From Candidatus Undinarchaeales archaeon (lineage in GTDB: Archaea > SpSt-1190 > JASMDC01), in assembly GCA_030753015.1 (NCBI GenBank), contig JASMDC010000011.1, positions 28,844-92,843 on the forward strand: DNA of 64,000 nucleotides. Direction: 5' to 3'. The position numbers were made by a program, and so were the translations under genes. Within the stretch, counting starts at the first letter, position 1. Every line of letters begins with the position of its first letter. The notes under the pieces were generated by a model. That model made no database searches, had not been told where the DNA came from, and saw only the letters and a program-made list of their open reading frames with translations. Shown one piece after another: positions 41,913 to 50,540 of this stretch.

Positions 41913-43472
41913 TCACCTCTTGAAGACTACGATAAGCATGATGAGAATAAAGCCCCCCACGGCCCCGCCCGCGACTGCGGCCTCTGTCGAGGAGAGGGAG
42001 AGTCCCTCTGACTTGAGGGTGACGCCCGCGTCCTTGCCGAAGTCGTACGCCGCCTCGACGTTCTGCTTCGCGAAGGACTTGCCCACGGCCTTGCCCGGCT
42101 CGATGCGCTGGGCTGTGTGGGCTTCCTCCACGGCAGGTGTGGGGACCTCCTCTTTGAGGGAGGGTGTGTCCGTAATCTCGATGGGCGTGTCGACGGGAAC
42201 GACGCGCTCGGCACCACTGGAGGCAGGTTCCCCTCGCTCGAGGTCGGCAAGAGGGAGGGCGTCGATGCCCGTGGTGAGGACCGTCCCCTTGTTGTACATG
42301 AGCGTGTAGTCGTGAACGATCTCGGGACGGTCGCCGTAGAACGACAGCTTGATGTTGGATACAGCGCTCTCAGTACTGTATGAGAGAATGACGTGAGATG
42401 CGGGTGTGTAGCCGAAGATGTCCCATGTGGCATCGATGCCTCGCCACTTGCCGTTCAGATAGCTTGCTGCCCAGGCGTGGCCCGTGTCGCCGGTGATGCC
42501 TGACATGGACAGGCCGGGAACGCCCTGTGCCCGTGTGAATGCGAGATAAAGGTCGGTGAATTCGTTGCAGTCCCCCTTGCGGTTCGTGTAGGCCCAGTCG
42601 GATCCCATCCGTTCTTCCATCTTAATGTACTCGATGCTACCGGCCACCCAGTCGAACACCTTCTTGGGATCGGAGATCTCCTTGAGACGGAGGTCCATGG
42701 CAGGGGTCACTGACCAGAACGTACTGTCGGGTTTGGTACCGTTATCCCGGGGGTAATCCACCAGGTCGTCCGACGTGTGCACGAGCACGTCCTGTACGAT
42801 CGTGTGGACCTTCGTGCCCGTCACCTCCTTCATCTCGATCTTCGCGTACTCAAGGCCCTCGATGTCCGTCGTTATGCCCTCCGGTTCCGTGGAGAGCACC
42901 TCCTGGTTTCGCGTCTGCTGGGCCACGAGCACATGGAGCGTGAGGTCGGTGGTGCTGTCACCCTTGATGGTAATTGTCTGGGAGAGCGTGTAGCGCGCTT
43001 CCTTGAGCATGGCGGTGAAGCTCACATCCGAGGAAGCCATGAACCCGGTCCACCCATCTTTCGTTACCGGCTGCTCCTCGGTGTTGATGGTGACGATGGA
43101 GATGTCCTCGGGGACCCACACGGTGACGTTGTCGGTGGGGAAGGCGCCGCCATATGAGATATAGGGCTTCTCCTCGTACCCCATGGAGTAGAGGATGAGG
43201 ATCTGTGGGTGCTCGCCGATGGTGATCTTGAAGCTCGCCCCGTCCTGCTCGTACTTCACGTCCCCTCCTGCGTCCTTGATCCCCTTCACGGTGGCCGTGT
43301 CCGGGAGGGTGATGGTGAGCACGGCATGCGGGGGCACGTCCAGTGTCCATCCGATGATTATCTCCCATGGTGCGATGACGTAGATATCCGTCGAATCAGC
43401 GCATCCATTGATTGGAAGGAGCGCGAGGGCGAGGAGGATGACAGCGAGCTTCCCGGGGAGACGTCCTTCCAT
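41913..43472 (-). CDS. Membrane-anchored transglutaminase-like protein
   Basis: About 519 residues: an N-terminal signal with lipobox-like LLPINGC, a beta-sandwich region (about 25-220), a transglutaminase-like domain with all three catalytic residues (Cys in RKGDCNEFTDL, His in GDTGHAWAAS, Asp in GIDATWDIFG), a Pro/Thr/Glu linker and a C-terminal transmembrane helix (AVAGGAVGGFILIMLIVVFKR). In archaea such domains act as peptidases or cross-linkers; which applies is unknown. The start ATG 43472 lies 27 nt after a TATA-like CAATAAAAG on the minus strand. First gene before DUF350. Confidence 0.85.
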   Translation of the reverse strand: MEGRLPGKLAVILLALALLPINGCADSTDIYVIAPWEIIIGWTLDVPPHAVLTITLPDTATVKGIKDAGGDVKYEQDGASFKITIGEHPQILILYSMGYEEKPYISYGGAFPTDNVTVWVPEDISIVTINTEEQPVTKDGWTGFMASSDVSFTAMLKEARYTLSQTITIKGDSTTDLTLHVLVAQQTRNQEVLSTEPEGITTDIEGLEYAKIEMKEVTGTKVHTIVQDVLVHTSDDLVDYPRDNGTKPDSTFWSVTPAMDLRLKEISDPKKVFDWVAGSIEYIKMEERMGSDWAYTNRKGDCNEFTDLYLAFTRAQGVPGLSMSGITGDTGHAWAASYLNGKWRGIDATWDIFGYTPASHVILSYSTESAVSNIKLSFYGDRPEIVHDYTLMYNKGTVLTTGIDALPLADLERGEPASSGAERVVPVDTPIEITDTPSLKEEVPTPAVEEAHTAQRIEPGKAVGKSFAKQNVEAAYDFGKDAGVTLKSEGLSLSSTEAAVAGGAVGGFILIMLIVVFKR

Positions 43473-43494
43473 TATTAGCGACAAGCGGCGAAGG

Positions 43495-43503
43495 CTTTTA
43501 TTG
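43495..43503 (-). promoter_or_regulatory. TATA box of the transglutaminase-like gene
   Basis: CAATAAAAG on the minus strand is centred 27 nt before ATG 43472. The divergent gene at 43561 has its own box. Confidence 0.55.
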
Positions 43504-43529
43504 TTATGCCCAGCGCGCATCTCGCAAAA

Positions 43530-43538
43530 CTTTTTATC
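43530..43538 (+). promoter_or_regulatory. TATA box of the gene at 43561
   Basis: CTTTTTATC is centred 27 nt before ATG 43561, predicting a leaderless transcript. Confidence 0.55.
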
Positions 43539-43560
43539 GTGTACGGTCCCGCAACAGTAC

Positions 43561-44541
43561 ATGGAGCGTAGCGATGCGGCGTTGGTGGTCGTACTGGCCA
43601 TCATGTTCCTCACGCTCGCTCTGCGAGGGGACGGGCCCGAAGCGATCGCGCGCCATCCCTCGGCTCCTGATTCGATCGCTCTGGGCGCTCTGTTCGCAGA
43701 CCTCGCGAACATGCGCGTGGGCGATAACTTCACGTTTGTCAAGGGTGAGGACGTCGTGTCCCTCTGGTGCACCGGGGAGGGCAAGCAGGGTGATATCGAG
43801 CTGCGTGTCATCGAGACACTGGACCGTCGTTTCGTTATCGATGATGTCGGCCGGATACACGCGGTGTACGAGCTCCTTCAGGACAACACTGCTGTGCCCC
43901 TCCTGGAACGGCGACCGGAAGAGGGCGCGCTCGAGGCCACCGATCTCGAGGAGGTCGAGGTCGCCCTTGCCGTCCTTTCCAGCATGAGCCCTCCTCATAT
44001 CATGGGCCTGAGGAACGGCACCTGCCTCAACGGTGTGGTGCTCGTGCCCGGGACATACGCCACGGACTACCCGGAGCCAGGTTCGACGGTGACCGTCGAG
44101 AAGGGTGAGGGCGGGATTCTCGCCCGGTTCGGCCCCCTGCACGTGTTCGATTGGGAGAGCGTACCGGGCACAGGAGAGGCGGGGCTGCGGCGGTACCTGA
44201 ACGATAGTCTGGGCGTGTCATGGGCCCTTGGGGCCGAGATCAGCCGGGATCCGGCCGGCGACCATATTAACCTCACCGCGCCGGGCCACTGGGCGTCTTT
44301 CATCCTTGATCCGAGCACGGGGGGCGTGGTGCTGCAGACCGATGAAGGGGGTGTCAGGGGCCTGACAATACGCCGCGAGAACGGCCGCGTGATTGTGTAC
44401 GACCACGATCTCAGCCTGCTACTCGATCCGGAACTCCCCGTGGCCAGAATGGGGTTCGACCACACGACGGGCGAGATCTGGGTGTGGGACTGGCACCTAG
44501 AGGATCCTGGCCGGCTGCTCAACTGCACCTGGCTGACGTGA
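43561..44541 (+). CDS. Exported protein of unknown fold
   Basis: A 326-residue protein with an N-terminal hydrophobic segment (ALVVVLAIMFLTLALRG) and otherwise beta-rich sequence with few cysteines (LWCTGEG, NGTCLNG, LLNCTWLT). N-glycosylation sequons are frequent. No domain recognised. Its promoter faces the transglutaminase operon 88 nt away, so the two may be regulated together. Confidence 0.72.
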   Translation: MERSDAALVVVLAIMFLTLALRGDGPEAIARHPSAPDSIALGALFADLANMRVGDNFTFVKGEDVVSLWCTGEGKQGDIELRVIETLDRRFVIDDVGRIHAVYELLQDNTAVPLLERRPEEGALEATDLEEVEVALAVLSSMSPPHIMGLRNGTCLNGVVLVPGTYATDYPEPGSTVTVEKGEGGILARFGPLHVFDWESVPGTGEAGLRRYLNDSLGVSWALGAEISRDPAGDHINLTAPGHWASFILDPSTGGVVLQTDEGGVRGLTIRRENGRVIVYDHDLSLLLDPELPVARMGFDHTTGEIWVWDWHLEDPGRLLNCTWLT

Positions 44542-44556
44542 GCGCGTGAGGAGCGG

Positions 44557-45123
44557 CTATACCAGGAGCTTCGAAACGTAGTTGATGAGCTCGATGGATG
44601 AACGCAGGTTCTCGCCCTTGAGCGGCTCGGGCCGGAACTCCACCTCGACGAGCGTGGAACCACTGGACCGGGGATCGTCCTTGCAGATGATCTCGAGACG
44701 CTCGAACCGGGAGACGTCGTCCGTTGCGACGACCAAGCGGCGCACCTCGGGGTCCGCCACGATGGACTGTGCGAACTGCTCGTTATCGGCGGTGATGTTG
44801 TACCGCTTGTCAAAAGCGTTGTCACCCGATTCGATGTCCCGCTGGAGCGCGGACAGGTAACCTTCATGGGTGAGGAGCATGTTCAACCGCTTCCCGCGGT
44901 TGCAGACCGCCCGGACGTTGAGCGTGAGGACCGGCCGCGTCAGGATCGGGAGCGCGCTCTCCGCCCGCGTGCTCCATACGCTCACCTCGAAGCCTCGGAT
45001 GGGGGCTCCCGGGCCGAAGAACCGGATGAACTCGAGCTTGTTCATATCGACCATGACGTTGGCGCCTAAAAGTTCCCGGAAGGCGGTTGCCGCCTCCTCC
45101 TTGAAGGTGTCCTCTTTCCCCAT
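44557..45123 (-). CDS. Unknown protein, DUF3137-like features
   Basis: A 188-residue protein, MGKEDTFKEEAATAFRELLG. It contains a FxxRFN-like segment (AFDKRYNITADNEQFAQSIV) and strand-rich halves that recall DUF3137-type domains, but the resemblance is weak. No signal or transmembrane segment. ATTAATAAC on the minus strand is centred 26 nt before the ATG. It converges on the unknown exported gene. Confidence 0.65.
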   Translation of the reverse strand: MGKEDTFKEEAATAFRELLGANVMVDMNKLEFIRFFGPGAPIRGFEVSVWSTRAESALPILTRPVLTLNVRAVCNRGKRLNMLLTHEGYLSALQRDIESGDNAFDKRYNITADNEQFAQSIVADPEVRRLVVATDDVSRFERLEIICKDDPRSSGSTLVEVEFRPEPLKGENLRSSIELINYVSKLLV

Positions 45124-45310
45124 GAGACCTTAAGGACCGCTCAGTTATTAATGCTTTATCGAACGGCTGGCCGTAGATATCTATCAGGTCGTCGGCACGT
45201 GTATATCAGTCTTTTTCATCTATTTTCGACTGGATGAAAGCGCTTACAGGCGTGTTCAGAGAATCCATATAACCCATTTCAGTGCTCAAGTGTGATGAAG
45301 ATGATGCCCC

Positions 45311-46603
45311 ATGGAACGATCTATCGAGAACAAATGGCGGCGAACAGCGCTCCTTGCATCAGGTCTAGTGGTCATCGTCATCCTGGCCATGGTCATCCGG
45401 GAACCTCCGCCGCCGAAGGCTCTGAACGAGGCGGAGCGTGCCTCGGGCCATATGGGGACGGTTAGTACCATAGGAATCATAGACACAGGCCAGGACCGCT
45501 GCTATGACACCTCACAGGAGATACCCTGTCCGCGACCGGGCGAGGCGTTCTATGGACAGGACTCACAATACGAAGGCGACCAGTTCTCTTATATCGATAA
45601 CGGCGACGGCACCGTGACCGATCTGAACACGGGCCTGATGTGGCAGAAGGATCCGGGGGACAAGGTCACCTTTGACGATGCGCTCACAATAGCGGATACA
45701 CTTGAGCTCGCCGGTCATGACGACTGGAGGGTACCGACGATCAAAGAGCTGTACACCCTGATGGACTTCCGAGGGGGGTCCGGAAGGACGGAGGCCGAGA
45801 GCACTCCGTACCTCGACACCACCATCTTCGAGTTCCGGTTCGGGGACACGAGCGCAGGTGAGCGGCTCATCGATGCCCAGTTCCTCAGCTCGAACGAGTA
45901 CGTCTCGACAACGATGAACAACGATGCAACGGTCTTCGGTGTGAACTTCGCGGACGGGCGTATCAAGGGATACCCGAAATTGGATCCTCGGAGCCGGACA
46001 GGGAAGCCGATGTTCGTGCGATACGTTCGTGGGAACGCCTATGGTGAGAACGCATTCGTCGACAACGGTGACGGGACGGTCACTGACAACAGCACGGGGC
46101 TGACATGGCTGCAGCAGGATAGCGGTGGCCACAAGGCGGGAGCGAACGGAGGCCTGGACTGGGAGCAGGCGCTGTCCTGGTGCGAAGGACTGTCCTATGC
46201 CGGGCACGATGACTGGCGACTCCCGAACGCGAAGGAGCTGCAGGGGATCGTCGATTACACCCGGTCGCCGGACACCACAAGCTCACCTGCCATCGATCCC
46301 GTATTCGCGACGTCCTCGATAACTGACGAGGGTGGGAGCACCAACTATCCGTTCTTCTGGACGGGCACGACACATCTCGAGGGCGGCAGGGCCGAGGCAG
46401 CGGTCTACGTTGCCTTCGGCGAGGCTCTCGGGTTCATGCGGATGCCTCCTTACTCCCTGGACACCACGTTGATGGACGTGCACGGCGCAGGTGCCCAGCG
46501 GAGCGATCCGAAGACGGGCGACCCGTCCGCGTACCCCACCGGCCGCGGGCCCCAGGGCGACGTAATCCGTATCTACAACTACGCACGGTGCGTCCGGGGA
46601 TAA
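45311..46603 (+). CDS. Exported protein with two DUF1566 (Lcl-like) domains
   Basis: A 430-residue protein: an N-terminal transmembrane segment (TALLASGLVVIVILAMVI) and two DUF1566 domains, each with DNGDGTVTD-x-NTGL-x-W motifs (DLNTGLMWQKDPGD near residue 105; DNSTGLTWLQQDSGG near 265), followed by GHDDWRVPTIKEL and AGHDDWRLPNAKEL. DUF1566/Lcl proteins are often surface adhesins or toxin-associated; function here unknown. A TATA-like CATATAACC is near 45266-45274. Confidence 0.85.
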   Translation: MERSIENKWRRTALLASGLVVIVILAMVIREPPPPKALNEAERASGHMGTVSTIGIIDTGQDRCYDTSQEIPCPRPGEAFYGQDSQYEGDQFSYIDNGDGTVTDLNTGLMWQKDPGDKVTFDDALTIADTLELAGHDDWRVPTIKELYTLMDFRGGSGRTEAESTPYLDTTIFEFRFGDTSAGERLIDAQFLSSNEYVSTTMNNDATVFGVNFADGRIKGYPKLDPRSRTGKPMFVRYVRGNAYGENAFVDNGDGTVTDNSTGLTWLQQDSGGHKAGANGGLDWEQALSWCEGLSYAGHDDWRLPNAKELQGIVDYTRSPDTTSSPAIDPVFATSSITDEGGSTNYPFFWTGTTHLEGGRAEAAVYVAFGEALGFMRMPPYSLDTTLMDVHGAGAQRSDPKTGDPSAYPTGRGPQGDVIRIYNYARCVRG

Positions 46604-46631
46604 GGATAGCTTAGAAGAAAAGAATGGGACG

Positions 46632-46654
46632 TCCCCCCGGACCTACCGGGGGGA
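46632..46654. terminator. Strong hairpin between convergent genes
   Basis: TCCCCCCGG (46632-46640) pairs with CCGGGGGGA (46646-46654) across a 5-nt loop. It lies between the stops of the DUF1566 gene and the zinc-peptidase gene and may end both. Confidence 0.6.
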
Positions 46655-46675
46655 CCGTCCGATCGTTCCGAGGTC

Positions 46676-47494
46676 CTACTTGAGGAAGTCGGAGAGCGTC
46701 TCAGGACCGTTTTCCAGGAGCTCGTCCATGGTGGTGCCGTTGCGCTCGACCACGTCCTCGATGTAGCCGACACCCAGCACGTACTGGGCCATCTTTATCT
46801 GGCCCAGGATGAACATGTCCATGAACCCGACCTCACCGCGCTTGGCACGCTCCTCGACCTCGATGAGCGCCTCGATGTTCTCGCGGTAGAATTCCTTGGC
46901 GCCGACGTAGCCTTCCTGGTACTTCTCGGACGCGGCCTCCCAGGCGGCAGCGTTGCGCTCGTTGTCCGCAGCGTGCTCCTTGAGCATGTTGATCGACATG
47001 TACTCGGCCTGGCCCTCTGCGATGGCCATGACCGGGAAGCTCCAAGTCGCTGCCAGAAGCTGGGTCTGCAGGTCCTCTGTGGTACCGAACCGATCGTTGA
47101 TCTCCTTGGACAGCTCCACGGTGCTCATGGTGTTGCCCTGGTTGTGCTGGTAGGCGTGCACCAGCTCGTGTGCTAGCACGTAGTCCACCACGCTTTGGTC
47201 GACATCGTCACCGTTGCCCATCACGTAGTCCGAGATGAGCACCTGGTGGTTGATGTCGTCGTACATGCCCATGGCCTGATAGTACATGCTCTGGGCCATC
47301 ATATCGAGCTCTTCGGAGCTTCCGAGCTCCAGACCAGTCTCTCGGCCAAGGTCCTCGAGGTAGGAGCGGTAGTCCTTTTCGTTCGCGACGGTTATGTTGG
47401 GTCGTTCACCGAACGTGACACCAAAGTCGTTCTCGTAGTTGGTCGCGAATTCCTCAAGGCGGTCTTCGTAGGCCGCTACTTCTATCTCGTACAT
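46676..47494 (-). CDS. Putative gluzincin-type zinc protease
   Basis: A 272-residue soluble protein with a zinc site: DYVLAHELVHAYQHNQGN (HExxH) and, 50-60 residues later, MAIAEGQAEYMSINM, where the Glu could be the third ligand as in gluzincins. An N-terminal helical part (YEIEVAAYEDRLEEFATNYE) and a C-terminal basic/acidic helix surround it. No signal peptide, so it is probably cytosolic. The family is not assigned with certainty. Its TATA is TTTATATTTAA near 47534-47546. Confidence 0.72.
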   Translation of the reverse strand: MYEIEVAAYEDRLEEFATNYENDFGVTFGERPNITVANEKDYRSYLEDLGRETGLELGSSEELDMMAQSMYYQAMGMYDDINHQVLISDYVMGNGDDVDQSVVDYVLAHELVHAYQHNQGNTMSTVELSKEINDRFGTTEDLQTQLLAATWSFPVMAIAEGQAEYMSINMLKEHAADNERNAAAWEAASEKYQEGYVGAKEFYRENIEALIEVEERAKRGEVGFMDMFILGQIKMAQYVLGVGYIEDVVERNGTTMDELLENGPETLSDFLK

Positions 47495-47691
47495 GTTCCG
47501 TCCCTTCCGTTCTGAGCGGCCCACCGAACAGCCTTAAATATAAAAAGGCATCTGTTCCTCGCGACCAGTGAAATGGCCCGTATACTCCCGTTCAGTACTG
47601 GGCTGATAAACATGATTCATGTGCCCTTCTGTCATGCGATTGCATGTCACGGAACATCTCTTTTTAGCGTTTTCCGGCCCCTCCACACTCC

Positions 47692-48492
47692 ATGAAGCTC
47701 CATGTCGCCACCTCACAAGGAGAGCTCACCCTTGTCGTGTCGGACAGCCTCTATTCACAGTGCGTGTTCGTCCGGCAGTGGGGGCTGCTGGTGGACCTGG
47801 GGGACTTCATGCTCCCCGACATGGCGGGAGTCCGCACCGTCCTCCTCACCCACTCTCATCTCGACCATGTCCTGCATGGTTGTGCAAAGCTCGCACTCTA
47901 CGCAAAGAAGAGGGACCGGACGGTACCAGTGTGGACCTCCCCGGAGGACGCAGAGCGTCTCCCGGAGCTCTTCGGCCAGCTGGCGGCCTTCGACCGCATC
48001 CCGGCACTGTTCGCGGCACTGGACGTGCGTCCGAGCGACGAGGTCGAGGTCCGGAGCGACCTGGTGGCACGTCCCTTCACGACCCGACATGCCATCCCAT
48101 CCAGGGGGTGGACCGTGTGGCGTCGGACATCGCACCTCTTACCGTCGTTCGAGGGTCTCTCCCAGGACGAGATAGCGGAACGGGCCCGGGCCGGGGAGCA
48201 GGTGGAGGGTGCGAGCGAGAAGCCACTGTTCACCTTCACGGGGGACACGACCCTGGCAGGAATCCCCGAGCACGCGCTGGAGAGCGAGGTGCTGGTAACC
48301 GAGTGCGCCATGCCCTCCAGAGGACCCGCCCTGGAACGGTTCGGCCATCTCTGCCCAGTGGACATCGAGGAGCTTCTTACCAGATTCACCGGGAGGGCCA
48401 TGGTCGTCACGCACACATCCCACAGGACCCGGGAAGAGCTCACTGGGATCGACGATTCACGGATGACGGTCGTCGGTGCCGAGGCGCCCTGA
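47692..48492 (+). CDS. Metallo-beta-lactamase-fold hydrolase, RNase Z-like
   Basis: A 266-residue MBL-fold protein: LVDLGDFMLPDM, the metal motif LLTHSHLDH, FTFTGDTTLAGIPEH (Asp ligand region) and VVTHTSHRT near the end. The order of motifs resembles RNase Z/ElaC, but the usual HxHxDH extra arm is not clear, so it may be another MBL hydrolase. It is leaderless-type: a TTTTTAG element is centred 27 nt before ATG 47692. Confidence 0.82.
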   Translation: MKLHVATSQGELTLVVSDSLYSQCVFVRQWGLLVDLGDFMLPDMAGVRTVLLTHSHLDHVLHGCAKLALYAKKRDRTVPVWTSPEDAERLPELFGQLAAFDRIPALFAALDVRPSDEVEVRSDLVARPFTTRHAIPSRGWTVWRRTSHLLPSFEGLSQDEIAERARAGEQVEGASEKPLFTFTGDTTLAGIPEHALESEVLVTECAMPSRGPALERFGHLCPVDIEELLTRFTGRAMVVTHTSHRTREELTGIDDSRMTVVGAEAP

Positions 48493-48530
48493 AGCAAACA
48501 AATTAAAGCCCTGCTGCGTGGTTGGATGCC

Positions 48531-48992
48531 ATGGGAGAACCCACCCCCGCCGACACACGGCTGGCCATCATGATCTACGGTTATGGCGATGACCAGGCGG
48601 AGGTAATCAAGGAGGGGCTCAGCAAGGCGATGGGAGGGCCCGTGGATGTCATCGGCGCCGATGGGCGTACCGGGGACACGGTCTTCGCTGTGGTCGACGA
48701 TGGCCCCGCTGGGATCTTCGAGGCCAGGGACGACCGGCTCTGCATGTTTCTGGGATTCGACCGGGACCAGATCCACGAGGCGATCATCCGGTTCCCCGTG
48801 AGCGAGGATCTGCCGCGGCCCATCTTCTGCGTGCTCACCGAGTCGAACGCCGAATGGACCGTCGAGCGACTTATCGCCCACCTAATCGAGGAGCGTGAGA
48901 ACTTCGTGCGGATGCAGCACGAGCACAAGCATGGCAATGGCTGCGACTGCGGCCATGACCACGGCCCTGGGCATCAACACAAGCACGAGTGA
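48531..48992 (+). CDS. DUF3783 protein with a His-rich metal-binding tail
   Basis: A 153-residue protein (ATG 48531, 26 nt after the TATA-like AATTAAAG): the DUF3783 domain (LAIMIYGYGDDQAEVIKEGL, CVLTESNAEWTVERLIAHL) followed by a C-terminal His/Cys tail (MQHEHKHGNGCDCGHDHG, GHQHKHE). The tail looks like a metal buffer or chaperone segment. Its stop overlaps, as GTGA, a possible start of the next gene, but that gene has its own TATA box. Confidence 0.82.
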   Translation: MGEPTPADTRLAIMIYGYGDDQAEVIKEGLSKAMGGPVDVIGADGRTGDTVFAVVDDGPAGIFEARDDRLCMFLGFDRDQIHEAIIRFPVSEDLPRPIFCVLTESNAEWTVERLIAHLIEERENFVRMQHEHKHGNGCDCGHDHGPGHQHKHE

Positions 48993-49020
48993 TCGGGTAC
49001 CGGCCCGCCACCGCCGAGGA

Positions 49021-49030
49021 CTTTATATTC
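49021..49030 (+). promoter_or_regulatory. TATA box of the RNase H-fold nuclease gene
   Basis: CTTTATATTC is centred 29 nt before ATG 49055, favouring that start over GTG 48989. Confidence 0.6.
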
Positions 49031-49054
49031 GTAGGCCTCCCCATCCGTCGTGAT

Positions 49055-49810
49055 ATGCTCGACACCGCTATCAAGCACGTCCAAGGTCTGGGCCGTGGGT
49101 CGCGGGCCAAGCTCCTCGATGCCGGTGTCCGTACCTGGGACGACATCCTCTCCTGGAAGGGCGAACCACCCATAGGCCTGGCCACGTGGCAACACCTCCT
49201 CGAATGGACTGACGAGGCCGTGCGGCGGTACGATGCACGCGATTGGGTGTGGCTGGGGCGCGAGCTCCCGATGAGCGAGCACTGGCGTGTCTGGCCCGAG
49301 CTCGCTGACGAGGCCCTGTTCCTCGATATCGAGACAACGGGTCTCTCTCGGTCAGCGGAGGTGTCGGTCGTCGGCACCTGGGATGGGAAGGGAGAACCCC
49401 ATGTCTTCGTGGCAGGGCAGGACCTTGATGACTTCGTCGATGTCGTCGGTTCCAAGACCCTCCTCGTGACGTTCTACGGTTCCGGGTTCGATGTCCCGTT
49501 CCTTCGTGACCGCTATCCTGATGCGAGGTTCCCTCCGTTCCATATCGACCTGTGTTTCCTCCTGCGACGTCTGGGGCTCGGAGGGGGTCTGAAGTCCATC
49601 GAGCACCAGCTCGGGGTCCAGCGGAGCGATGAGACCGACGGCCTGTCCGGCCGGGATGCCGTACGGCTCTGGTACGCACACAAGAAAGGTGATCCTCATG
49701 CTCTCGACACGCTCGTGAAGTACAACATCGAGGACCTGCGCAATCTCCTTCCGCTCCTTGAGCATGGTGTTCGCGAGCTGGGAGCTCAGGAGCGTCGTCT
49801 CACTTCTTGA
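49055..49810 (+). CDS. RNase H-fold nuclease (YprB-like)
   Basis: A 251-residue protein. The N-terminal part holds a helix-hairpin-helix-like [21 protein letters not shown]; the catalytic DEDD-type fold starts with [19 protein letters not shown] and continues [16 protein letters not shown] and [17 protein letters not shown]. It resembles RNase_H_2/YprB exonucleases, which act on DNA or RNA 3' ends; direction unproven here. It ends 11 bases inside the convergent queC gene. Confidence 0.85.
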   Translation: MLDTAIKHVQGLGRGSRAKLLDAGVRTWDDILSWKGEPPIGLATWQHLLEWTDEAVRRYDARDWVWLGRELPMSEHWRVWPELADEALFLDIETTGLSRSAEVSVVGTWDGKGEPHVFVAGQDLDDFVDVVGSKTLLVTFYGSGFDVPFLRDRYPDARFPPFHIDLCFLLRRLGLGGGLKSIEHQLGVQRSDETDGLSGRDAVRLWYAHKKGDPHALDTLVKYNIEDLRNLLPLLEHGVRELGAQERRLTS

Positions 49811-50489
49811 GGTAGCTCGGCCGCTCGTGGTAGGGGATGGGGTCCTTCTCCCCGAGCTCCTCGAAAGCCCGGAGGCGCAGGGCGCACGAATCGCATGTGC
49901 CGCAGGCCTTGTCCTCCGCGCGGTAGCACGACCATGTGAGGTGGAGCGGTGCATCGAGACGCAATCCCTCCCGGATGATCTGGGTCTTGGACATCTTGAT
50001 GATGGGCGTCCTGATGACGATATTCGTCTCGGGGCGCGTGCCCAGCTCGATGACGCGGTTGAAGGCATCGTAGAACGCGGGACGGCAGTCGGGGTAGCCG
50101 GATGAATCCTCCTCGACGGCACCGATGAACACCGCCTCGGCACCCAGCACCTCTGCCCAGCTCACCGCCATTGAAAGGATGTTCGCGTTGCGGAAGGGCA
50201 CGTAGGAGCTGGGAATACCGTCAGCCTCCAGGTCGGCGTCGGTCACCGTCAAGGATGAATCCGTGAGCGAGGACCCGCCGATGCGGGACAGATGGTCGGT
50301 GGCCACGACGAACCGCTCGCGGACACCCCAGTGGTCGGTGATGGCATCGAACGCCCGACGCTCGCGCTCGCTGGTGAGCTGACCGTAGGTGAGGTGGAGG
50401 AAGCACAGCTCGTAGCCCTGGTCACGGGCTATGGCCGCCGTCACGCACGAGTCCATACCCCCGGAGAGGAGAATGACCGCCTTCGTCAT
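49800..50489 (-). CDS. queC: 7-cyano-7-deazaguanine synthase
   Basis: A 229-residue PP-loop enzyme that converts carboxy-deazaguanine to preQ0 with ATP and ammonia, the precursor of archaeosine in tRNA. The PP-loop [10 protein letters not shown] is at the N-terminus, and the zinc motif [16 protein letters not shown] is near the C-terminus. ATG 50489 lies 26 nt from the shared TATA box; a longer upstream frame is rejected because it would overlap the divergent TPR gene. Confidence 0.93.
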   Translation of the reverse strand: MTKAVILLSGGMDSCVTAAIARDQGYELCFLHLTYGQLTSERERRAFDAITDHWGVRERFVVATDHLSRIGGSSLTDSSLTVTDADLEADGIPSSYVPFRNANILSMAVSWAEVLGAEAVFIGAVEEDSSGYPDCRPAFYDAFNRVIELGTRPETNIVIRTPIIKMSKTQIIREGLRLDAPLHLTWSCYRAEDKACGTCDSCALRLRAFEELGEKDPIPYHERPSYLKK

Positions 50490-50510
50490 GCCGGGACCTT
50501 TGCCCTGGGC

Positions 50511-50520
50511 CTTTATATAA
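50511..50520. promoter_or_regulatory. Shared TATA box between queC and the TPR gene
   Basis: CTTTATATAA is centred about 26 nt before both ATG 50489 (minus) and GTG 50541 (plus). Only one TATA element is present in the 51-bp gap. Confidence 0.72.
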
Positions 50521-50540
50521 TTGGCCGTCCGAACCGTGAC

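Noticed and set aside
47619-48506. A 295-codon frame overlapping the metallo-beta-lactamase gene on the same strand
   Set aside because: The other frame holds HSHLDH and other MBL motifs; this one is Arg/Gly/Pro-rich, typical of a shadow of GC-rich DNA.
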